Assembly: GCA_947561715.1 (NCBI GenBank)
Contig: OX387197.1
Location: 3,539,001 to 3,603,000 of the forward strand
DNA length: 64,000 nucleotides
Source: Ascidia mentula
Taxonomy: Eukaryota; Chordata; Ascidiacea; Phlebobranchia; Ascidiidae
Direction: 5' to 3'
Part shown: positions 34,501-45,655 of the stretch, in pieces
Layout: each line of letters starts with the position of its first letter
How positions within the stretch are numbered: position 1 is the first letter of the stretch
Position numbers and translations under genes: made by a program
Notes under the pieces: model-generated
Database searches by the model: none
Told to the model about the DNA's origin: nothing
Seen by the model: only the letters and a program-made list of their open reading frames with translations

Positions 34501-37500
34501 TTTCCACTTTGTGGTATACCTTTCGGCCAGCTGCACTGATGAAAATGCGTTTAGAACACACAGAATACACATGCTTTTGTTCAAAGTATCTTGTTTTTCT
34601 TTTCATTCTCAGGCCAATTTAACATTTGTACCAACCCAAGTCTCAGTATAACTTCAGGGAACATTTCTTCTCCAAATTACCCTCAAAACTATAGCAATGA
34701 CCTTAACTGCACAACACGAATCACTGCTCCAAGCGACCAGGTATTTTCTGCAGTTCAATAAACGTTTTGAATATATTTAAATTGGATCCACTTATTGATT
34801 GTGGTCCAAAGCAGGAAGAAGTTATTTCAAGAAGACAAAAAAATTAAACTTTATTTACATAAAATCTAGCGAACATAATAAACATGCTGGAAAAAAGAGC
34901 TTTGAAAATGGGTTTCTGTATTTTACACCACAGGCAATCACAATCACGTTCCTCGACTTCGATGTTGAAAACCATGATACCTGTGCATACGATGAACTTC
35001 GTATATACGATGGGGCAGTTTTGGTAAGATCATTACAGACCCGTATATTTGTCCATTGTTTAAAATTTACTTATATTGTTTTTTCAGTACACAAGCATAG
35101 GATTTTGCGGAACACAAAAACCACGAGACTTTGTTGCTCACAATCCCACGGTGACTTTGAACTTTAAAACTGATCACTCGCATGTTGCAAGAGGTTTCTT
35201 AATTCAATGGACAACCAACCGTGAGTGTGTTTTCTATTCAAGCGCTCAACTCGTAATACCGGAAAATAGATTGTCGCATTGGAATTCAAATCAAGTTATC
35301 CTGAACACAGAGACATTTTCATTCGTGTAATTTTAGCACCAAAACTAGATATAGAAAATGGACTTTCGCCGTATATAGTTTTTTCAATTTTTACAGCTCG
35401 TTGTGCGGTCGATCAGTTCACTTGTTGGAACGGAGTTTGTATCCCAAATACTCAACAATGCGATGGCGTCACAAACTGTGGTGACGACAGCGACGAAATC
35501 GAGTGTGGTAAGTTGACATTACATTAATCCAACTTTAATCCAATCAGTCGGTTTAACATTAAGTCATTTTTTGCCAAGGGGTATCTAAAATGTATAATTC
35601 AATGATCCAATACAAGACTTAATCGTAGCAATAAGTTCGCCTGAGCATTCAGAGACTCTGTCAGACGGGAAACACGCATGATTTCAAACACACGCAGAAA
35701 CACTCCAGAACGTTTAACAAGAACTGACAAAATGCGATAACAAAATAAGTTCGAAACCTAATAAATACCACACGTATTCGAAAATAACTACTGTCTGTTT
35801 TTTTTTCATGGTTGCGCGGGCACGTAAAACCGCTCACGTGATTGAAAACATTTTCTCAATGCTGATGACGAAAGTAACTTTCAAGTGTCATAGATGACCA
35901 GTCACGTGATGCAGTGACGTGGTGCATTCAAAGCAAAGTTATCTTGTCTGCTCATCAGCTGTAACATTTGTCTTTTTTCAGCCCGCCCGAGCACAAACTT
36001 CTCTGAATGTGGAAGATCTGACGCCGCGCCTCAGTTTTTGTGGGTACGATGCGTTTTCAAATATTCCTAATGTTCATGCCTTATGCCTTATAAGCTGACG
36101 TTTTCATAAAAAAATTTGCATGCCTAGATTCTTGTGTACGTTTTATGGAAAACAATAACAAACACAAAAAAGAGGTGCAAGTGTCTTCCACCATGTTTTT
36201 AAAAAAATGCTAAGGTTGCCAACATGATCTGATAAACAAGAATGTAAACATACAATCAAAGTTACGGTCTGAGGCATCGGCAGGAACTGCACTTTAACTT
36301 TGTACAGTGTAATTTTTTAAATAACGATGTGTGTCATAATGTATGTGCAGAAGAGCCATAATATTCATTGAGAGCTGCAAACAGGTTGACACACTGTTTC
36401 GACCTGTAAGGTCTTATCTGGACTGGCTTTTGCCACTGTTCTACATAGATTTCCACTTAGTGGTACCTTTCGGTTGAGTACCCACTGGATACTGTGTCAT
36501 ATGTTACTAAATACATTTTTCAGGACACCAGAATAGTTGGAGGCAACGAAGCTATTGTGGGTTCATGGCCGTGGCAGGTTCGTCTCTCAATTGCAACTGC
36601 AAAGGGAACGGGTTTATGCGGTGGTTCAATTCTAAACGCGGAATGGATCGTCACCGCAGCACATTGTACTGAAGATGCTCTAAGCAACACGTAAGTATCC
36701 CAGAGAGCATCATATTATAAAATGCATATCATATAAGTCTGTAATTTGTTTCGCAACAAGTAAAGGTTTTTTTTTTGCTCGAAATGACGTCTTTGTCTAT
36801 TTTTTCTGTCCATCCTACATCTAGTTATATTGGCATCTTCCCATTGAATTTTGCATTAAGTCACGAAAATTCTATTCCTAATTTGCAGTAATACAACAAT
36901 TGAGAAAATTTATGCTGTCCTTAAGTCACCATTTTTAGGACTACTTCAGACAATCAACATAGCGTACACGCGTGTTGTTATATCAATAGGTCTGTGACAG
37001 TATATGCCGGGCAGCATTCAACTACACAGAGGAGCGAATTTCAAAATAGAACTTCCATATTGTTGATCGACCATGAAAACTACAACAAGTAAGTTGTCGT
37101 TTAATAACAACTGGAATTAAACAACACGCATTAATTATCCAACTGAAGTTTAAAGAAAAGTGTTCATGGACAAGATACGTCTGTTGGTTAAAAGTCCACG
37201 TTTGCTTGAAATTGTGTTTGTACGACTTTGTTTGAGGCAAAGTACAACCACACACGTAACTGTTTCAGCATCACAGTAGTCAACGACATTTCGTTGATCA
37301 AGCTTGAGACTCCCTTAGTTTTCACAAGCACGATTCGACCAATCTGTTTGCCTTCGGATACTTCCACGTTCGCTGTCCCGGATGGAACGATTTGCATCGC
37401 AACTGGTTGGGGAACACTTGGTAAGTTCACGGTTAGATTGAGGACTGAAATTCGGATTACTGAAACAAATTACGGGTATTCCACGTTGGCGAATGTGACA

Positions 37501-39754
37501 GAAATGAATTAATTAATTTTTGGTGATGAGGCAGAATACCTGATACCTAATTCGAATTGAATTCAAACCAAAATTCAGCCGGCCAATAAACCGCCTGACT
37601 CAAACATTTGATTTGCAACAGGAAACGCAGAATAGTGCTGTGTTAATAGTTTCAGGATGCATTAAATCACAGGAACCACACAGCGTCTATTACACATCGT
37701 TGCTGCACAATCAATTATTTGCTATCATAATGCAGCCATTCTTGTTGTTTTGTGCTTTTCTTGTTGTATTTTTTTTATGATTTTTGTTTCAGCTTCCGAC
37801 CATATCTTGCCCATTGAGCTGCATCAAGTACGGCTGCCGATTGTTGGACTGAGTACTTGTTCAAGGGCTTACGGAACTCTACCATCCACCAACATTTGTG
37901 CGGGTAATTACGAAAAGGGAGGCGTTGATAGTTGTCAGGTGAGAACCGTACATTGATTTAGTGATTTGAGCGCCATCCCCTTACCCCTATGCGGTCACTG
38001 CTCCAATGTCACAAATGTAGATGATTGCCAAATCCACACTAAACCCAATGTACCTTCTACTCAATCTACATCGATTTATTCCGATAGGAAGTCAATAATT
38101 CGAAACATGTTTCAGGTTGAAGTCGATCTTTAAATATTTACAAGTAACCAACTGATTTCAACTTCTGAAAATTTCAAATTATTGATACTCATACTAATTA
38201 TTAGGTGCCATTTTTTGCCATCAAACAACTGCGTATTTATCACCATCTGATACTCACACCACATTTCGAAACACAGTTGAAAAATCATGTGAAAAGAGCC
38301 CTGACTCAATTTGTGTATTATCACTGCACAGGGTGACTCTGGCGGACCTTTGGCTTGCTTGATTGACAACACCAACTGGTATCTCATCGGCGTCACTTCA
38401 TACGGTATTGGATGCGGCGATGTAAATTTTCCAGGCGTTTACACACGAGTTTCCATGTACGAGTCGTGGATAAGAACAAGTAAGTAAATTATCAGCTAAA
38501 ACCACGTGACGTTGACATGACCGAGTTGGGTGGAAAGTAAATAAAGGAATACGTATTGCATAAACAATGCAACACTCCTCACCCATACCCGGATCAAAAA
38601 CTATTCGTACCTGATGACTGAATCGTTGGATACGTGTTATTCGTTTTTCAAAAGATCCGCTTCCGTTCATAGTATAACTCCCAAAACTTCTTTCAGGGAT
38701 ATTAGTTGCTATTTCATTTACTCACAGTATTTCTTTGTAGATGTTGTTCATGTGTCTGTGCTTGCTGATACATAAAAAAATTTTTTTTGTTTTAATAACA
38801 AATAAAATTTTTGTTGGTTCACACATAGGTCACATGCTATTCTTATTCAAACGAAACTCTTTGTTCAAATTTCGATTAAATTTTCCTCTTACAAATATTT
38901 TCTTGTAGATTACGGTTTTGGGTAATGTCACTTGCAGGTTACTTTCATACCAGTTTGCCTGTAAGTTACCTGCTTTCTAATTTCAATGTAAAATACTTTT
39001 CTGGTTCTGAGAGGACACATGTTAGTTGTACATCTTTTAGTGGAATGTAGAATGAAGCACAAAATTTAGTAATGGCCTTGGTTGTTGTTATTGCATTTCG
39101 CTTTCCGCTGCACAGATGCCCAATTTTACCAAGCTACAACCGATGCGACAGTGAACACTGAAGCACAAACAACATCGACTTCAATGACAGTATCTGAAGA
39201 AATGTCACCAGGACCAATATCCACAAGTTCACCGACAAATTTCACGGCTTCAACCTTAGTTTTAAACACATTGGTTACGTCAGCAGGTATGGCTGTCCTT
39301 TGTAGTGTAACTATATAGGTATCTTTCAATAATTCATTAATATCATAAATAAAGCAAAAATGTTACACGCAACTTTTCCTGATTATAACAACAGAATGAC
39401 ATCTGCAGACAGGTGTACACACTGTTTAGACCTGTAAGGTCTCATCAGTGCAGCTGGTGATCGTGGGACATGCTAGCTGGTAGACTAGCAGACACACAAA
39501 TTTCCACTTTGTAGTACTTTTCGGCCAGCTACACCTGCCTGCAGCTCTCATTGACTTTTATGGCTCTTTTGCGCATATTACAACCTTACCATAAATTCCT
39601 CACCATATATTTCTTTGTATGTACGACAGGAACTGAAAGTGCGACGTCCAACTCAACTGCATATCGTGTCCAACCACAGGGGGGGAACTTTTGGCTGACA
39701 GTTATTCCCTTAACTGTAATCCATTGTATTGTTGTATATTTGGCAAAGTTTTGA
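23921..39754 (+). CDS. polyserase-like gene A: signal peptide, three CUB-LDLa-trypsin units, hydrophobic C-terminus
   Basis: Thirty-five exons joined across three cassettes plus a tail exon give 4,305 bases, exactly 1,435 codons with stop. Only unit 1 has a signal-peptide exon ([19 protein letters not shown]); only unit 3 is followed by an exon with stop (39630-39754). Each unit starts at a phase-1 acceptor and ends at a phase-1 donor, so unit 1 joins unit 2 and unit 2 joins unit 3 in frame. Each unit has a CUB domain, an LDLa module, a linker Cys ('ECGRSD') that can pair with the protease ('RPICLPSD'), an Arg|IVGG activation site and a full triad. Product: a secreted or surface-tethered multi-protease of about 1,434 residues. 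Alternative: separate transcripts ending in retained-intron stops after each unit. The single-gene model is inference from phase and exon content. Confidence 0.7.
25828..25932 (+). mobile_element. MITE family M, partial copy (unit 1 intron)
   Basis: Left arm and part of the centre only ('CACTGTTTCGACCTGTAAGG', then 'TTTCCACTTAGTGGTACCTT'). Lies in the intron before the IVGG exon; equivalents occur at the same place in units 2 and 3. Confidence 0.65.
28602..29043. mobile_element. 442-base hAT-type non-autonomous element, copy 1
   Basis: Ends TAGTGATG...CATCACTA are inverted repeats, flanked on both sides by the 8-base duplication CTATATAG (28594-28601 and 29044-29051). Eight-base duplications are the hAT hallmark. 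The matching site in unit 3 (39311-39318) and the similar site in units 4 and 5 are empty. GC-rich palindromic subterminal blocks (CCGGATCCGG, GACCCGGCCGG) mark both ends. No transposase. Confidence 0.85.
29133..29276 (+). mobile_element. MITE family M, right-truncated copy (unit 1/unit 2 junction)
   Basis: Starts GAGCTGCAGACAGGTGTACA and stops inside the right arm at 'CAGCTGCACTGATGA'. It is then joined to intron-1-derived DNA ('AACACACAGAATACACATGC'). Compared with the 56768 copy, a deletion removed the end of the right arm. Confidence 0.8.
29346..33836 (+). CDS. array A unit 2: CUB, LDLa, trypsin domain, Thr-rich linker
   Basis: Exons: 29346-29473, 29667-29756, 29821-29953 (CUB), 30130-30240 (LDLa), 30700-30761, 31259-31425, 31739-31837, 32021-32172, 32559-32704, 33188-33335 (protease), 33714-33836 (Thr-rich). 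No signal-peptide exon precedes it; the place is taken by a MITE and an intron-1 remnant. Triad and activation motifs are intact: 'DTRIVGG', 'TAAHC', 'NDISLIKL', 'DSCQGDSGGP', pocket 'SYGIGC'. LDLa reads '[10 protein letters not shown]'. From exon 32021 onward it is almost identical to unit 1, while its IVGG exon differs ('[14 protein letters not shown]'). Confidence 0.85.
31083..31187 (+). mobile_element. MITE family M, partial copy (unit 2 intron)
   Basis: Left arm plus centre, positioned before the IVGG exon as in unit 1 ('GAGCTGCAAACAGGTTGACA'). Confidence 0.65.
33869..34310. mobile_element. 442-base hAT-type non-autonomous element, copy 2
   Basis: Same ends and same CTATATAG duplications as copy 1. 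It was carried here by the 5.27-kb tandem duplication rather than by a new insertion, because flanks and position correspond exactly. Confidence 0.85.
34400..34543 (+). mobile_element. MITE family M, right-truncated copy (unit 2/unit 3 junction)
   Basis: Identical in extent to the 29133 copy and in the same relative place, part of the tandem duplication. Confidence 0.8.
34613..39286 (+). CDS. array A unit 3: CUB, LDLa, trypsin domain, long Thr/Ser-rich linker
   Basis: Exons: 34613-34740, 34934-35023, 35088-35220 (CUB), 35397-35507 (LDLa), 35982-36043, 36524-36690, 36990-37088, 37269-37420, 37793-37938, 38332-38479 (protease), 39116-39286 (linker). Activation site 'DTRIVGG', His in 'TAAHC', Asp in '[10 protein letters not shown]', Ser in 'DSCQGDSGGP' and pocket 'SYGIGC' are intact. 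The linker exon is 48 bases longer than in units 1 and 2, adding '[16 protein letters not shown]'. The intron before it also differs (38,700-38,960 has extra sequence), so unit 3 is the more diverged partner at its 3' end. Confidence 0.85.
36372..36474 (+). mobile_element. MITE family M, partial copy (unit 3 intron)
   Basis: Left arm plus centre, before the IVGG exon of unit 3, as in units 1 and 2. Confidence 0.6.
39400..39547 (+). mobile_element. MITE family M copy before the tail exon
   Basis: Left arm 'CTGCAGACAGGTGTACACAC', truncated right arm ending 'CTGCCTGCAGCTC'. It is followed by 'ATTGACTTTTATGGCTCTTT', the same flank that follows the MITE between units 4/5 and 5/6. Confidence 0.75.
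39630..39754 (+). CDS. array A C-terminal exon with hydrophobic tail and stop
   Basis: Starts after GTACGACAG in phase 1 and encodes 41 residues plus TGA. A Ser/Thr/Asn stretch ('[12 protein letters not shown]') precedes a hydrophobic run ('[19 protein letters not shown]') that ends in Lys-Phe. This fits a C-terminal membrane anchor or a GPI-attachment signal; the very short end after the hydrophobic run does not decide between them. With the signal peptide of unit 1 this would make a cell-surface protein. Confidence 0.65.
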
Positions 39755-40480
39755 AGAATTCAGATGGATGTTGAACTGTACATATGTTTTTCCCTATGGG
39801 TTGTATAGAATTTCAGTGTGGCGTATGTAACCCTGCTTAAAAATTTTTGGCAAGCTGCCAATTGCGCATGTGGCAAAATACCCATAAAAACTTGATCGGA
39901 TTTGGCCCTTCAGATGGGTGCTGTCGATCATGTAAAAAAAGCAAATCGTTTTCGCTTTATGATTAACAGGCATAAAAGTCATTAAGACAAATGAGGCAAA
40001 AATCGGAGAAATATTTAGTCAAATGAGAAAATATTTACATGCCATCTGACTGCGTCAGTGGTTCCCATCTGGGGTTCGCGGTCCCCAAAAGGGTGCGTGG
40101 GAGGGTTTCTGGGGGTGCGTTCCTGAAAACAATTCAAGATTTTTCTTTAAACATTCCTGTGTTGTTCTGTTACATCTATCTATTATTTAAACAAATACAT
40201 GTCAACATGACAGGTCTTCCAAGTAATTCCGCAGACTCGTTGATTTTATGACAGGGGTTCGTGACAACGAAAAAGTACCACTGGGTCTACATTCAACAGA
40301 TGAGTTCCCGTCCGATTACAACGCTTACCATTTTTGTGTTTTAAACCACATGAAACAATTGCTATCTACGATGCCTTACAAACAATTTGAAATGATATCT
40401 AAAAATATTTTGCCACACGTTTGCTGGACAATCGCGAAAAGATTTGTTCCAGAACAGAGCAATATAGGCTCTTATTGGGT
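39755..40480. other. intergenic stretch after array A, with a hAT-like end
   Basis: Holds the 3' flank of array A. At about 40055 'CAGTGGTTCCCATCTGGGG' followed by G-rich 'GGGTTTCTGGGGGTGCG' resembles the left end of a hAT-type element; no matching right end was found. An 84-codon frame at 40248-40502 is unassigned. Confidence 0.45.
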
Positions 40481-41640
40481 ATGCATATCATTCTCAGATT
40501 AGAGTTAAATTGTAACCAACTTTTGATATTTGGCCATGTTTGCGGCAACTTCTTTTATCGCATTCCCTCCTAGCTTATGATTAAATTTGGTCGAGCGATT
40601 ATCCAAACAAAGAAAACCAAGCATTCACTTCCGCACCTGGAACGTAACTCATGAAACAAAATAATTAGCGCGTAACTTGCAACGCTAAGAATGAATAGAA
40701 ATTAAGTTAAAAAGAAGTTAGTTGATCACAAGGTGCTTGCGGGATTTTGAAGCATTTGCGAGTTGATGCAAACGCGGGAAAGTTTCTGTTGGTTTGTGCT
40801 TTGTGAAAGTCAAACGAGTAAACCGCTTCGTTTGGTGGTTTCAATATTTGTCAATCGGATGTCAGCCTATACACAGAACGTGTACAAAAAATACAGAAGA
40901 GTGGTCATTAACGCAAAGCAGCAATAATTAAGACTGCATGAATATTCCACTTTTGAACTTTATTTGTGGTTCGGATGGTCCCATATTTCAGAAAATCGTA
41001 AATGTGCGAATTTGGAAAACTCGTGTAGATTGCTGCCTATTTCCCGACATAAACGTCCAAAGTTCAGTACGATATCAAGTGTTTTTAGTAGGACAGAGCA
41101 AGCCAGTTTGCTTGTAACAAAAGGTACGTTGAACTTTCGGTGGCTTACCAGCCCAATGTATCGTTTCAAAGTTTGATGCGGAGTGTCTGTGCGCCCCCTT
41201 ACTTGACGAAGGGTGGACGGCTCCAGCAAAGTTCATCTATGCATTGTGACAATATCGTGCACCCGTTTGAAAAGTTTCGTCTGATCTAAAAAGACAAGAT
41301 AAGAAAACAATATAATCTTCATTTGTTACATTAGCAAGTAAAATACTAATGCAATATCGGCACACTCGTTTCGTTATTATCGTATCCGGAATGAGTTGTT
41401 GGGATTGTGTTAATTTGTCCAGGTTTCGCTTATGTTTAGCACAACAATTTACAATACGTTTTCTATATACCAAGCCTGCCAATGTGCGTTACATTCCTAC
41501 TGCTTAACGGATCATAAAACCACCGAAGTTCAGTCACATCACTTTAGCTTGATGTGTTAAATATGAAACCGCATGATTACTTCCACACATGTGAAAGTGT
41601 GCTGCGCAAGTTAGGTGTGCAAAATCACAGCTGACGCGAC
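40481..41640. repeat. duplicated block B, copy 1 (retroelement 3' side)
   Basis: About 95% similar by eye to 50178-51366 from 'TGCATATCATTCTCAGATTA' onward. Its right end overlaps the C-terminal coding part of the gypsy-type element, so the block is probably the element's 3' untranslated region with or without an LTR. Confidence 0.65.
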
Positions 41641-42180
41641 TAAGGTCCTGCGGTTTATGATTTGGCCAAGGAATACATTCGAAAGCGTCCGTGCGTGTTT
41701 CGCTTTGTGGTGTGTAGATAACAAAATTGTCTGTGTCGTGCAGCTCGAGCTCATCCGGCTGCGTGTTTCGGCGTTCTTTTTCATGGTAAGGCATGTTTGC
41801 CTTTTTCAAGCGGTTGAAATGTACTTGCTGCTGTTTCCCATCCTCTCCTTCAATAAGGTAATTCACCAAGCCGTGTTGTTCAATAACTTTGAAAGGGCCT
41901 TTGTACGGTCTGATGAACTTTCGGCACTCGCCTGGCGGAACCACCGGATTCTCCAACAGAACGATGTCGCCTATCTTGATTTCATCTCCATGCCGTCGTC
42001 TATTGTATTGTTCTTGCATTTGAACTCGTTGGGTCGTCAGGGTTTCTCTTGCTGCTTCCTCAGCCAGCCGCAACCGAGCTCGTAGCCCATCCAAATAAAC
42101 CAGCGGAGTCGTTGCCACTTCGTGATCTGGAGAAATGAGATCCGCGGGTAGGCGCAGTTCGTGTCCTGTAAGTAAGAAAG
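41534..42180 (-). pseudogene. gypsy-type integrase C-terminal part in a shifted frame
   Basis: Continues the pol protein after a one-base frame change near 42180: 'LLTGHELRLPADL', helix with 'QEQYNRRRHG', then the GPY/F-like region 'FIRPYKGPFKVIEQHG'. The last ~60 codons overlap duplicated block B and stop at 41534. Confidence 0.75.
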
Positions 42181-45100
42181 TGAGGAGATACCCCCGTGCT
42201 ATCATGTCGGCTTGCGTTGTACGAAGCAACCACCGCCGAAAGTGCTTCGTCCCATTGTTTATTATCGCGTTGGACGTAATTGCGGAGCATTGTTATGATG
42301 TTGCGGTTGTTGCGTTCGACTCCACCGTTGCTTGCGGGGTGATATGGCGTCGTTCGGGTCTTTTTACAACCCATTAACCTCACCAGTTCGGCAAATAATT
42401 TGCTTACGAAATTCCCTCCTTGGTCGGAGTGAATCACCTCAGGTACCCCATGTACCGTTAGCCACCTGTGAAACAAGATGCTCGCTGTTTTGTGTGCGGT
42501 TTGATGCCGCATAGGCCACGCTCTGACATATTTTGTGAATAAATCACAAGCGACTAGGATATACTGATATCCTGTCCTGGTTAACGGAAGTGGACCAAGC
42601 ACATCAATCTCAACGCGTTGCATCGGTCGAATTTCCTGTGATGGAACTAGCGGGGCTCGGGTGGTAGTGGTTGGTTTCTTATTTCGCTGACAGTGTTCGC
42701 ATTTACGGCAATAAGCCTCTGTCTCCTCTCTCCATTTTAGCCAGTAAAAACGCTGTGACAGTTTGCTCAAGGTTTTAGCCATTCCCAAGTGTCCCCCGCC
42801 ATGTACCTGGTCGTGGCACGCGGACAACACTTCGCTGCGCATGGCAAAGGGTATCAACACTTTCTGTACATCGTTTAAACCTGGCACCGTACCGGGGCCA
42901 GTAATGAATAGCACCCCACCGTGACATGAGAGCCGCTCGAAAAGGCTCCATAAGTGTTTTGTCTCTGCCGACAGGCGTTTAACGTGGCGAAAAGACGGCC
43001 TTATTCCCTGTTGTACCCATTTCACTACAGGGCGCAAACTCAAGTCCTCATACTGCGCTTCTGCTACTTGGGTGGACTCATACCCGTATTCCGCCTTTAA
43101 ATCAAGTGCGAGTACCTCTTCCAATGACTCGTCCTCACGAACTGCGTAAGGAAATCCGTCATCTTCCGGTTGCCTCCGGCTGAGCGCATCTGCGTTTGTG
43201 TGCTTCTTTCCGGGCCGGTGTTGAAGATCAAAATTGTAGCTAGCCAGGTGTTCAACCCACCGAGTACATTGTCTATAGAGTTCCCTGGATCTCCACAGCC
43301 AGCGAAGGGATGAATGGTCTGTGCGCAACAAAAATTTCGATCCGAGCAAATAACTGCGATACAACTTAGTCGCAAATATAACGGCCAGTAATTCCTTGCG
43401 GGTCGTGGAATAATGCTTTTCAGCTTTGCTCAATGATCTACTGCCGTAAGCGATCACATGCTCCTTACCGTCAATTTCCTGACCGAGAACACACCCTACG
43501 GCTGTATCCGAGGCATCGGTGTCCAACACGAAGGGTTGGCTAAAGTCTGGATACTGCAGAACCGGAGCTGTTGTCAGGATTCTTTTCAGGCTGGCGAACG
43601 CCTGCTGGCAACCGTCCGTCCAGACAAAACGACGTCCCTTTTCTGTTAATTTGTGTAAGGGGGAGGCGATACGAGCGTAATCTTTAACAAACTTTCTGTA
43701 ATACGAAGTAAGACCCACAAATTGGCGCACCTGTTTTACAGATTTTGGTACTGGCCAATCTTTAACTGATCGTACCTTATCAGGGTCGCATCGTATTCCA
43801 TGTTTTGACACTATGTGGCCAAGGAATCGCACTTCATCTTTAAACAGGTCGCACTTCGTGGGCTTTAGTGTGAGTCCAGCCGACTCTAGGCGTGAAAGAA
43901 CATCTTCGAGACGCTGCATGTGTTCGTTGAAATTTCTACCATAAACAATCACATCGTCTAAGTATGCGAGTGTTCCTTGCCACTCTATACCCTGCAGCAC
44001 AATACGCATTAGGTGTTGGAAGCTCGCCGCTGAATTGCATAATCCCATAGGCATCACGGTGAATTCAAACAAACCCATGTGACTGGCAAAAGCTGTCTTT
44101 TCCCTTGATTGTTCGTCCATGGGGATCTGCCAGTAGCCGGATTTCAGATCAAGGGTGGAAAAGAAACGTGACCCAGACATTTCATCCAGGCTATCATCAA
44201 CCCGGGGAATAGGGTAACTGTTTTTTTTGGTTGCTTCGTTTACTTGTCGATAGTCGACGCAAAATCGCAACTCACCACACTTCTTTTTCACCAGAACAAT
44301 TGAACTTGACCATGGCGAGGTTGAAGGTCTCACGAGTCCTTGACTTCGCATTTCATTGATGATCTTCTCGACCTCCGTTTTATGATGGATGGACATTCTT
44401 TGAGGATGTTGACGAATTGGTGCCGCATCCCCGGTGTCGATCGAATGTCGAACAAGATCAGCCCGACCTAGGTCAAAGTTACATGTCGAAAATGCTCTTT
44501 GATGGCGGCAAAGAAGTTTTAAAACATCCGCCCTCTGGGTTGCCGACAACCCATCTCTGATACTCACGCCTTGGTGAATGCATTCCCAGCTTTCTTCATT
44601 GGTCGGTGTCTGTGCATAGGAGATATTGCAAACTTCCTCTGTAGGTTGCACACCGCTATCTTCAACAACAACACACCATTCCGACGATGGGCATGCAACG
44701 TTGCCAAAGGCGTGTACTGGAATCGCGACAGCAACCCTGGTTGCTGATGGTACTAGGATTGGGTCATCGCTAAAATTGGCTATACGTATGTTTACCTTAT
44801 TTTTCCGCACAGTTGAAACACAGTTCGCTGTACAGAGTCCAGTCTTGTCTGTAAATCCCGGTCTTCGCGCAATATACACTTCAAAGTCGGGGATGTCTTC
44901 TTTGCGGGCGTCAAGGTGGTAACGACATGTGATCCACACCTCCGACATTGGAGGGACTTCTGTGGCGCCGGTCACACAAATATCTCTGGTACGTTGTACG
45001 AAAGACGACGAGAGTAATGGTACCTTGGCACGGCCCGCTGTCAACAAATTTTGGTCGTAACACACACTGCAGCGGTTCTTCTGCAGAAAATCCAATCCCA

Positions 45101-45203
45101 AAATTAAGTGGTGAGGGACGCCCGACGCGACATATAAACACGTGGGTGCATCTAACCCTCCCAGTTTAACATTCACAGTGATTTTTCCAATAACTGAAAC
45201 CAA
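42180..45203 (-). CDS. gypsy-type pol: protease end, reverse transcriptase, RNase H, integrase core
   Basis: An uninterrupted frame of about 1,000 codons. Landmarks in order: protease flap 'LILGLDFLQ', RT 'FSTLDLKSGYWQI', 'MPMGLCNSAASFQ' and catalytic 'AYLDDVIVY', RNase H 'FVLDTDASDTAVG', integrase zinc-binding 'HLGMAKTLSKL...CRKCEHCQ', and integrase core Asp in 'EIDVLGPL', Asp in 'IHSDQGGNF' and Glu in 'SNGGVERNNRN'. RT and integrase active sites look intact although the element is broken elsewhere. Confidence 0.9.
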
Positions 45204-45233
45204 ACTACCATTAACTCCAGAAAAGCGTTCGTT

Positions 45234-45655
45234 TTAGCCCAGCGGGGAGATTTTGAGGCGATCATTGCCCAACGTCTCTAAACACTTTTGGCTAATCAAA
45301 GATACACTCGCACCAGTATCAACTAAAGCACATACCGGCTCCGAAGCGATGGAAACGTTGACAAACCGGACTAAATGGGGTTTGGTGGGACTCTTGCTCA
45401 TGTTCTGATTATTGGTAGGATTCGAAGTTTTGGGTTCCGTGTCCTTCAAACATACACTTGCTTTTGCCTCTTGGGTCACAGGGGTACCAGGTCTTTTATT
45501 GAAATTCCTGCGAGGCGTAAAACTGGTATGAAAGCCGCGCTTACCTTGCATGGGGCAAAATCTTTGCAAATGTCCTGGTTTACCACAGGCGAAACAGCGT
45601 CTATCCAACCTGTCTGCCATCTGATGTGGTGTTGGTTTCCCCAATCGCTGCACCT
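45234..45655 (-). pseudogene. gypsy-type nucleocapsid and start of protease
   Basis: Contains the CCHC zinc knuckle 'CFACGKPGHLQRFC' and the aspartic-protease active site 'ALVDTGASVS', then stops at about 45234. The rest of the protease ('LILGLDFLQ') lies in the next frame after 45203. Confidence 0.8.

Larger units (their letters stand above)
31808..35522 (+). repeat. recent tandem duplication, copy 2
   Basis: Partner of 26540-30255. Example differences: GTGAGA versus GTGAGG after the 'DSCQ' exon, and GGCGATG versus GGTGATG in the last protease exon. Confidence 0.88.
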
